Part shown: positions 7,017 to 11,602 of the stretch, piece by piece
Layout: every line of letters starts with the position of its first letter
How positions within the stretch are numbered: position 1 is the stretch's first letter
Source of the DNA: Deinococcus sp.
Lineage (GTDB): Bacteria; Deinococcota; Deinococci; Deinococcales; Thermaceae
Direction: 5' to 3'
NCBI GenBank assembly: GCA_023382135.1
Contig: JAMCQK010000014.1
Coordinates: forward strand, 1-11,602
Length of the DNA stretch: 11,602 nt
Made by a program: the position numbers and the translations under genes
Notes under the pieces: model-generated
Database searches by the model: none
The model's input: only the letters and a program-made list of their open reading frames with translations
Told to the model about the DNA's origin: nothing

Positions 7017-8117
7017 TTAGTACCCCCTCTCGGATACACCAAAACGGCGCTGGAGCAGTACCACCACAAGCGTGAGCACGGAAAGGGTAATGGCGGCCGC
7101 AGAAGCTAAGCCCACTTTGGGTGTTGCACCGGAGGGGAAGACATTGTTATATACGTAATACGCCAGCGTAACGGTGGACTCGAGCGGAGCCCCGCCCGGC
7201 CCACTGATAAGCGCTACCTGGTCAAACACCTGCAAAGTTCCAATCAGCCCAAGTGTTATAACTAAAAACGTCACGGGCCTAAGCATAGGGACGGTTATAC
7301 GCGTGAACTGCTGCCAGTCGTCCGCGCCATCTAACGAGGCTGCTTCATACAGACTCTTCGGAATGTCCTGCAAGCCCGCCAGATATATGAGCATTAGCGT
7401 CGGAATTGTGGTGTAAATGTTTTGCAGCACAATGGCCCACAGCGGTATGGGAAGACCTGCCCACTCCTGCCGCGTGTTTAGCCAAATAAACTTGAACTGC
7501 ACGCCTTCGCGAGGATTCACCACACCAAAAAGATCAAGCGCAAAAGTACCGGCGGCCGCAAGTAGTAGCGACGCGGTTGCCAAAGCCAGATCGAAAGGTT
7601 TAGCCGGCAAGCCGCGTGAACGCTCAAAAACAACCTGCACCGCTTGGACCACCACAAACAAACCCACAAATGTCAGCAAGAGCGGCAGATAAGTAAGCAC
7701 CCATGAAACAGCAAAGTTCAGAAAGCCGGTCTTCTGGTAAAGCCACAAGAAAATCAGCGTGATAGCCGCGCTGGAAAGCACGCTCGGCAGGTAATAGACG
7801 GTCCTAAAAAAGGTAATGCCCCGGATACGCTGGTTGAGCACCGTCGCTAGCAGTAGCGAGAACAGTGTCTGTACAACGGTGACCACCAAAGTAAACGCCA
7901 GCGAATGCTGCAAGGCGCGGATAAAGTCCGGTTCCCGAAAAAGCCGCACATAGTTTTGAAAACCCACCCACTTGGGTGGGTCAAACAAGTTGTAATCGGT
8001 CAAGCTGAAGTAAACGGTTCGCACGACGCCATAGCCAACGAAGACGGCCAAGAAAAGCAAAAATGGAAGCAGAAAAAGAAATGCATTGGTCGCTTCGATT
8101 AAACGGCCGAGCCGCAT
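7017..8117 (-). CDS. Carbohydrate ABC transporter permease, MalF/UgpA type
   Basis: This 366-residue inner-membrane permease is the partner of the next gene's product. TM1 is at about 11-35. Further helices lie at about 70-95 and 108-127. The EAA loop is YEAASLDGADDWQQFTRITVP (257-277), and TMs follow at about 280-303 and 335-355. Compared with a usual member (about 290-310 residues) it has roughly 75 extra residues (about 136-210) holding two more hydrophobic segments (about 138-165 and 174-196). The start chosen is ATG 8117, which has GGAGG 4 bases upstream. An in-frame TTG at 8138 would add seven residues and place the ribosome site inside the gene. The gene lies 74 bases after the binding-protein gene, across a strong hairpin. 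No ATPase gene is nearby, so a shared MsiK/MalK-like ATPase is likely. The substrate is a sugar or oligosaccharide of unknown identity. Confidence 0.93.
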   Translation of the reverse strand: MRLGRLIEATNAFLFLLPFLLFLAVFVGYGVVRTVYFSLTDYNLFDPPKWVGFQNYVRLFREPDFIRALQHSLAFTLVVTVVQTLFSLLLATVLNQRIRGITFFRTVYYLPSVLSSAAITLIFLWLYQKTGFLNFAVSWVLTYLPLLLTFVGLFVVVQAVQVVFERSRGLPAKPFDLALATASLLLAAAGTFALDLFGVVNPREGVQFKFIWLNTRQEWAGLPIPLWAIVLQNIYTTIPTLMLIYLAGLQDIPKSLYEAASLDGADDWQQFTRITVPMLRPVTFLVITLGLIGTLQVFDQVALISGPGGAPLESTVTLAYYVYNNVFPSGATPKVGLASAAAITLSVLTLVVVLLQRRFGVSERGY

Positions 8118-8142
8118 AAGGCCTCCGGAAAATCGCAAGGGA

Positions 8143-8183
8143 GAGGCTGGAAGAAAGCGTTGTCGAAGCTTCCTCCCAGCCTC
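8143..8183 (-). other. 16-bp stem-loop between binding-protein and permease genes
   Basis: Read on the minus strand, GAGGCTGGGAGGAAGC (8183-8168) pairs with GCTTTCTTCCAGCCTC (8158-8143) over all 16 positions, two of them G-U, around a 9-base loop. It starts 8 bases after the binding-protein stop. No U-tract follows, so it is not a classic terminator. Hairpins at this place in sugar ABC operons (as in malE-malF of enteric bacteria) stabilise the upstream binding-protein message and keep permease levels lower. That role here is inferred from position. Confidence 0.72.
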
Positions 8184-8191
8184 GGATGGCT

Positions 8192-9421
8192 TTACTTGCC
8201 GGTGAGCTTGTCGAAGCGCGCCTGAGCGTCGGCTAGGGCTTGGTCCACGTTCTTCTGGCCGGTAATGACCGCAGACAAGGCTTCATTGATGATGGTCAAC
8301 CAGTCGCCGCCGTACGCCGCGAACTTGTATGGCAGCACCGCCCCGCCCAAGGCCGTCGAACCAAGGAATACGGTGCGGTTAAGTTCGGCGTCTTTGCCGC
8401 TGCGCTGGAAGATTGGGTTGTTAGCCAGTGCAGAGCGGCTGGGTAATGCTAGGCCGCGCTCCAAAACCCACTGCTGGGCTTCCGGGCTGGTAATGGCTTT
8501 GAGTACTTTGACGGCAGCACTCTTATTTTTAGAGCCTGTGTAAAGCGACCATGAAACCGTAAAGGTAAAGTTGCCGCGCTTCTTGCTTTGTGGATCAAGC
8601 GGCACGAAAGTTGTTCCGAAGCGCATGTTAGGTGCTTTGTCGCGCAAGAAACCGCCAATCCATGCGCCTTCCAAGGCGGTGGCTGCTTTCTCGCCGCCCA
8701 GGCAACCGCCGGTCCAACCTTCGCCCAGGTCTTGCGCGGGTTTGGCGGCGCCGCGCTTGGCTAAGCCGGTGTACCATTCAAAAGCGCGCTTGAAGTTTGC
8801 ATCCAAAACGGTTTTGCCTTGCGAGTCGAAAGGTCGCCAGCCGGTACCGTAGGCAAATGCGCCGAAGCGTGCGAAGTCCGGGACCACACAGAATCCTGCC
8901 ACATCACCCAGCTTTTCCTGAACGGCTTTGATTTTGGCCTCAAAACTTTCCCAAGTGTCGGCTTGGTTGGGGTAGGCAACCTTGGCTTCGTCGAAAAGAT
9001 CTTTGTTGTACTGAAGGGCGAGCGTGTTAAAGTCCTTGGGGATACCGTATACCTTGCCTTTGTAGGTAAAAGCCTGCATCAAGTTGGGTAAGAAAGCACT
9101 GAGTTCTTGTTTGGTGAAGTAGCTGTCCAAAGGTTCAACTCGGCCTGAGGCAAAAGCCGATTCCGCCCAGAAAATGTCTACGTAGAACAGGTCGGGCGCG
9201 GTGCCGGCCGAAAGGGCGTTAAGAATGGCCTTGGTGTAGTCGCCTTCAACGGGTTCGTAGACCGCCTTAATTCCATCCTTGGCTAGCTTAGGATTTACAA
9301 TCTCGTTTAAAAGACCATTGACCACGGGCACATTGTCGCCACCAAAGCCAGAAAGGCGCACCGTGGTCTGGGCTAGGACCATACCCGCCAGCGCAAAAAG
9401 AAGTACCACAACTTTTTTCAT
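8192..9421 (-). CDS. Extracellular sugar-binding protein of an ABC transporter (family 1 type)
   Basis: This 409-residue secreted binding protein captures sugar outside the membrane and delivers it to the two permeases encoded downstream. It opens with a signal peptide, MKKVVVLLFALAGMVLA, with probable cleavage after A17. There is no lipobox cysteine, so it is not an evident lipoprotein. The family pattern is clear: PDLFYVDIFWAESAFASGRVEPLDSYF (76-102), KVYGIPKDFNTLALQYNKDLFDEA (123-146), WTGGCLGGEKAATALEGAW (236-254), TVSWSLYTGSKNK (288-300) and the ITSPEAQQWVLERGLALPSR segment (310-329). The start is ATG 9421, preceded by GAGG 8 bases upstream. An upstream in-frame start at 9478 would put 19 polar, Arg-containing residues before the signal peptide and is rejected. 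It lies 72 bases after the lacI-type gene. Its substrate is not evident, but the linked debranching-like hydrolase suggests an alpha-glucan oligosaccharide. Confidence 0.94.
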   Translation of the reverse strand: MKKVVVLLFALAGMVLAQTTVRLSGFGGDNVPVVNGLLNEIVNPKLAKDGIKAVYEPVEGDYTKAILNALSAGTAPDLFYVDIFWAESAFASGRVEPLDSYFTKQELSAFLPNLMQAFTYKGKVYGIPKDFNTLALQYNKDLFDEAKVAYPNQADTWESFEAKIKAVQEKLGDVAGFCVVPDFARFGAFAYGTGWRPFDSQGKTVLDANFKRAFEWYTGLAKRGAAKPAQDLGEGWTGGCLGGEKAATALEGAWIGGFLRDKAPNMRFGTTFVPLDPQSKKRGNFTFTVSWSLYTGSKNKSAAVKVLKAITSPEAQQWVLERGLALPSRSALANNPIFQRSGKDAELNRTVFLGSTALGGAVLPYKFAAYGGDWLTIINEALSAVITGQKNVDQALADAQARFDKLTGK

Positions 9422-9440
9422 GCAAAACCTCGCAAACGAA

Positions 9441-9468
9441 AGATGCCTAACACCAGATGCCGAACACC
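9441..9468. repeat. 14-bp tandem repeat, two copies
   Basis: AGATGCCTAACACC (9441-9454) is followed directly by AGATGCCGAACACC (9455-9468), with one difference in 14 bases. It lies between the regulator and binding-protein genes, upstream of the binding-protein ribosome site. No function is evident. It could be slipped-strand duplication, part of a dispersed repeat, or a pair of binding sites. Confidence 0.7.
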
Positions 9469-9469
9469 G

Positions 9470-9487
9470 AAAAAGCATTCATTGCTT
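9470..9487 (-). terminator. weak terminator-like or attenuator hairpin after the regulator gene
   Basis: On the minus strand AAGCA-ATGAA-TGCTT is followed by a short T run (TTTTT counting two stem bases), 6 bases after the regulator's TGA. The stem is only 5 bp and A/T-rich, so at most partial termination is expected. If real, it would lower read-through from lacI into the transport genes. It could be chance. Confidence 0.25.
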
Positions 9488-9493
9488 CGCGCA

Positions 9494-10465
9494 TCACCCC
9501 CTTAACGCCGTGGTGCCGCGCACCACCAGCTGGACCGGCACGCGCACGCCGTAAGGCTTGGCGCCGGTAATCGCGTCTTTGGCTAACCGTACGCAGGTGC
9601 GGGCGATCTCAGCAATGTCTTGACGCACTGTTGTTAGCCCGGTCGACAACTCGGGCAGGTCGTCGAAGCCGACCACGGAAACGTCTTTCGGGACCTGTAT
9701 TCCCAGGTCCTCCAAGGCGGCAACTGTTCCAACAGCCATTTCATCAGAAGCGGCAAAAACCGCACTAAAACGCAGCCCTTCTTCCCAGACCTTGCGGACT
9801 TTGCGGTAAGCCTGAAGCGTGGAGAACTCGCCATCAATGACCATGTTGGCTTCGAAATTGACACCATATTCTTTGAGCGCCTTGCGGTAGCCCTTGATAC
9901 GCTCGCGCTCCGCCTGGCGTTCCGGCCTGCCTGAGACGTGCAAGATTTTCCGGTGGCCGAGCTCTAACAGGTGGCGGGTGGCTTGATAAGCACCCTCTAT
10001 ATCGTCCGGGGCTACCCAAAAAGCTCCGGGATAAACGCCCAGAAGAACAAAGGGAAGTTTGCGGCGTTCCATGTGCTCCACGCGGTGGTCGTGGTCGTGC
10101 GCGCCCAGCATTATGTAAGCCTTGGCTGGCAAAAGCGGAAGGCCAGCATTGTCCACCAGCGTTTCTTCTACGCGCAGGCCTTCCCTCCACACCGCGTCCA
10201 CCAACATTTCGTAGAGCAGCGTGAAGTAGGGCGTCAGCCGCCGGGTTCCCGGCGCCATCAGGATGCCTAAGGCTTCACCCTTGCCGGAAAGCTCGCGGGC
10301 TACCGCCGAAGGTGTATAGCCTAGCCGCTCCACAACTTCCTGGACGCGTACCCGTGTTTCCGGATGAACCCCGGGGCGCTTGTTCAAAACACGGCTCACC
10401 GTACCGGTAGAAACCCCGGCCAGCGTGGCCACGTCGTGAATGGTGGGTACCTCTTTGACCGCCAT
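9494..10465 (-). CDS. LacI/GalR-family transcriptional repressor of the sugar operon
   Basis: This 323-residue DNA-binding protein has the family layout. The helix-turn-helix TIHDVATLAGVSTGTVSRVL is at 8-27 and the hinge helix at about 53-61 (SAVARELSG). The periplasmic-binding-protein-like sensor domain follows, with VAPDDIEGAYQATRHLLELGHRKI near 151-174 and the C-terminal run FAASDEMAVGTVAALEDLGI, VPKDVSVVGFDDLP, LTTVRQD and LVVRGTTALRG. The short polar spacer before the ligand domain is typical. ATG 10465 is the natural start: it lies just upstream of the HTH, and the preceding DNA is an operator. It is upstream of, and co-directional with, the transporter genes, so it is probably the first gene of the operon. 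It is likely to control itself through the operator at 10471-10486. The inducer is presumably the transported sugar or a breakdown product, which cannot be read here. Confidence 0.94.
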   Translation of the reverse strand: MAVKEVPTIHDVATLAGVSTGTVSRVLNKRPGVHPETRVRVQEVVERLGYTPSAVARELSGKGEALGILMAPGTRRLTPYFTLLYEMLVDAVWREGLRVEETLVDNAGLPLLPAKAYIMLGAHDHDHRVEHMERRKLPFVLLGVYPGAFWVAPDDIEGAYQATRHLLELGHRKILHVSGRPERQAERERIKGYRKALKEYGVNFEANMVIDGEFSTLQAYRKVRKVWEEGLRFSAVFAASDEMAVGTVAALEDLGIQVPKDVSVVGFDDLPELSTGLTTVRQDIAEIARTCVRLAKDAITGAKPYGVRVPVQLVVRGTTALRG

Positions 10466-10470
10466 AGTGT

Positions 10471-10486
10471 TTGTAACCGTTTACAA
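10471..10486. promoter_or_regulatory. LacI-family operator O1
   Basis: TTGTAACCGTTTACAA is a 16-bp palindrome with one mismatched pair and a central CG, the form bound by LacI/GalR repressors. It lies 5 bases upstream of the regulator's ATG and begins about 13 bases after the -10 box of the minus-strand promoter, so bound repressor would block early elongation or start-complex clearance. The second copy at 10594-10609 shares the half-site GTTTACAA exactly, which supports recognition by the same protein. Confidence 0.85.
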
Positions 10487-10499
10487 CCTGAACCACTCA

Positions 10500-10528
10500 A
10501 ATTTAGCAGGCTCCAAGGTTTTTGTCAA
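10500..10528 (-). promoter_or_regulatory. sigma70-type promoter of the lacI-transporter-glycosidase operon
   Basis: On the minus strand a perfect TTGACA (10528-10523) is followed by a 17-base spacer and TAAATT (10505-10500). Transcription should start near 10493, giving a leader of about 28 bases that contains operator O1. It is the best promoter match in the window and the only clear one for the five-gene operon. Confidence 0.8.
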
Positions 10529-10593
10529 GAAGCAGCTAAATGGGCTTTTTCGCATTTCCCCGAGCTCTGTAGGACGGATGTAATGAAATCAAA

Positions 10594-10609
10594 TTGGAAA
10601 CGTTTACAA
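10594..10609. promoter_or_regulatory. LacI-family operator O2
   Basis: TTGGAAACGTTTACAA differs from a perfect TTGTAAACGTTTACAA palindrome at one position. Its centre is 123 bp from that of O1. It lies about 66 bp upstream of the lacI -35 box on one side and about 68 bp upstream of the expected start of the thymidylyltransferase message on the other. It could act as an auxiliary looping site for O1, or could bring the divergent gene under the same repressor. Confidence 0.8.
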
Positions 10610-10656
10610 TCCAAATCAAGCTTGTTTGGCTGCGTGGGCCAACACCCATAGACTGA

Positions 10657-10662
10657 TAGAAT
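10657..10662 (+). promoter_or_regulatory. -10 box of a probable leaderless promoter for the thymidylyltransferase gene
   Basis: TAGAAT is followed by 8 bases and the ATG at 10671, the same arrangement as at alaS. No Shine-Dalgarno sequence lies at a useful distance before this ATG, consistent with a leaderless message. The -35 region at 17-base spacing (GTGGGC) is poor. Confidence 0.5.
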
Positions 10663-10670
10663 CAGGCGAC

Positions 10671-11540
10671 ATGAAAGGCCTAATCCTTGCTGCGGGCCGT
10701 GGCACCAGGCTGCGCCCACTTACCCACACGCGTCCCAAGATGGTAATCCGGGTAGCTGGAAAGCCGATTATCCACTACGCTATCGAAGACCTGCGGGGCG
10801 CTGGAATCAGTGAAATTGGCGTAGTGGTCTCGCCCGACACCCAGGAAGACATCCAGGCCGCGCTAAACAACTTTGCTGGGGTGTCGCTTCATTACATCGT
10901 GCAGGAAACGCCCAAGGGCATTGCTCACGCTGTCGGCGTGGCGCGCTCTTGGCTGGGTGAAAGCCCCTTTGTTCTGTATCTAGGAGACAACCTCTTCCAG
11001 TCAGGCGTGGAGTCCTTTGTGGGCGCCTACCGCCAAGGAATCAGTGCCGTGATTGCGCTGGTGCGCGCGCCCGATCCTCGCCAGTTCGGGGTAGTGGTGA
11101 TGGAAGAGGGGCACATCAAAAGGCTGATTGAAAAGCCAAAGGAACCGCCTTCGAATTTGATTGTGGCCGGGGTCTATGTCTTTGGGCCGGAGATTCACAA
11201 GCACATTGCAAACGTGAAGCTTTCGGCTCGCGGCGAGTACGAGATCACCGACGCCATTCAGCACCTGTTGGACTCGGGCGCGACCGTGCTGGGGCAAGAG
11301 GTTGCCGGCTGGTGGAAAGATACCGGAAGGCCGGACGACCTGTTGGACGCCAACCGGCTATTGCTGGTGGAGCAGAGCCCCTCGCCCGTGGTGCTGGGAC
11401 AAGCCGAGAACAGCCAGATTACCGGGCGCGTGGTGGTGGAGGAGGGCGCGGTGGTCAAAGACTCCACCATTCTTGGCCCGGCCTTGGGTAGTCCGCTCCT
11501 GCTGGTTACGCGTACACCCACACCCAGGATGCAGCCGTGA
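10671..11540 (+). CDS. rmlA: Glucose-1-phosphate thymidylyltransferase (long RmlA type), 3' end disrupted
   Basis: In the family this enzyme joins dTTP (or another NTP) and glucose 1-phosphate to make dTDP-glucose, the first step to activated deoxysugars for surface polysaccharides. The nucleotidyltransferase domain is complete: LILAAGRGTRLRPLTHTRPK (4-23) with the GxGTRLxPLT loop, VLYLGDNLFQ (101-110), EKPKEPPSN (154-162), GVYVF (167-171), GEYEITDAI (188-196) and WWKDTGRPDDLLDANRLL (214-231). The start of a left-handed beta-helix follows (SQITGRVVVEEGAVVKDSTILGPA, 248-271). Homology stops at A271 (11483); the last 18 residues are unlike the family, and a stop comes at 289 where about 350-355 residues are expected. 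The missing helix rungs appear on the opposite strand just beyond. ATG 10671 is chosen because the MKGLILAAGRGTRLRP opening is canonical; an upstream in-frame TTG (10626) would overlap the promoter. Domain identity is firm; whether the gene is truly broken is unresolved. Confidence 0.88.
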   Translation: MKGLILAAGRGTRLRPLTHTRPKMVIRVAGKPIIHYAIEDLRGAGISEIGVVVSPDTQEDIQAALNNFAGVSLHYIVQETPKGIAHAVGVARSWLGESPFVLYLGDNLFQSGVESFVGAYRQGISAVIALVRAPDPRQFGVVVMEEGHIKRLIEKPKEPPSNLIVAGVYVFGPEIHKHIANVKLSARGEYEITDAIQHLLDSGATVLGQEVAGWWKDTGRPDDLLDANRLLLVEQSPSPVVLGQAENSQITGRVVVEEGAVVKDSTILGPALGSPLLLVTRTPTPRMQP

Positions 11541-11602
11541 AGCCTGAGGGGAACCTCCTCCACGGTGGCGGCGTCTTCCAGGATGCTGTACTCCACTTCT
11601 GC
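11480..11602 (-). pseudogene. inverted C-terminal fragment of the same thymidylyltransferase, partial at the right edge
   Basis: The minus strand from the window edge reads AEVEYSILEDAATVEEVPL then RLHGCILGVGVRVTSRSGLPKA, ending at 11480. This is the last beta-helix part of long-form RmlA proteins (EYSI followed by a PLRL step and a GLPKA ending), exactly what the plus-strand gene lacks after A271. Its orientation is opposite to that gene. About 35 residues of helix that should lie between the two pieces are not in the window and would be beyond 11602. The join falls in GGCCCGGCC at about 11475-11483. Either a DNA inversion or an assembly/amplification fold-back explains it. Confidence 0.8.

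Noticed and set aside
9128..9146. Second copy of the 5534-5570 palindrome half
   Set aside because: Only one 14-base half with one mismatch is present, within conserved binding-protein coding sequence and without a matching arm. Chance is the simplest explanation.
9422..9478. Upstream start for the binding protein
   Set aside because: It puts 19 residues in front of a normal signal peptide and runs through the tandem repeat. ATG 9421 has its own ribosome-binding site.
10626..10670. Upstream TTG start for the thymidylyltransferase gene
   Set aside because: It would add 15 residues before the canonical MKGLILAAGRGTRLRP opening and would place the -10 box inside the gene.

Overview
The window looks like a bacterial chromosome of the Deinococcota, most likely order Thermales. 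This is inferred from the Thermus-like reading of the alanyl-tRNA synthetase and nucleotidyltransferase proteins, from probable leaderless promoters (a -10 box 7-8 bases before the ATG), and from the moderately high G+C. No RNA genes, CRISPR arrays or intact mobile elements were seen. Most genes are on the minus strand.

Layout from left to right. (1) Positions 1-3108, minus strand: a housekeeping pair, alaS followed by ruvX. RuvX runs off the left edge a few residues before its expected end. (2) Positions 3117-3615, minus: the decayed remains of a REP-associated tyrosine (Y1, IS200-like) transposase. It has several frame changes and a damaged HUH motif, and its stop codon lies inside the alaS -10 box. 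(3) Positions 3663-10465, minus: a carbohydrate uptake and breakdown operon. In transcription order it encodes a LacI-family repressor, a secreted sugar-binding protein, a MalF-type permease, a MalG-type permease with an unusual ~200-residue extracytoplasmic insertion, and a cytoplasmic glycogen-debranching-like (alpha/alpha)6 glycosidase. (4) Positions 10466-10670: a divergent control region with a strong sigma70-type promoter for lacI and two near-perfect LacI-type operators 123 bp apart. (5) Positions 10671 onward, plus: a long-form glucose-1-phosphate thymidylyltransferase. Its C-terminal beta-helix coding sequence breaks at about 11483 and reappears in inverted orientation up to the window edge.

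How the genes work together. The binding protein, two permeases and glycosidase form a regulated system that imports an oligosaccharide (probably an alpha-glucan or alpha-glucoside) and hydrolyses it inside the cell. No ATP-binding subunit is present, so a shared MsiK/MalK-type ATPase encoded elsewhere is expected. The repressor probably controls its own operon through an operator just downstream of the promoter, possibly with looping to the second site. Stable RNA hairpins without U-tracts lie between the binding-protein and permease genes and between the second permease and glycosidase genes. They suggest that unequal expression of the operon is set by mRNA processing or stability.

Points most worth a second look: the inverted 3' end of the thymidylyltransferase gene (a real inversion or an assembly fold-back), the operator pair, the two operon hairpins, the atypical permease architecture, and the transposase remnant fused to the alaS promoter.
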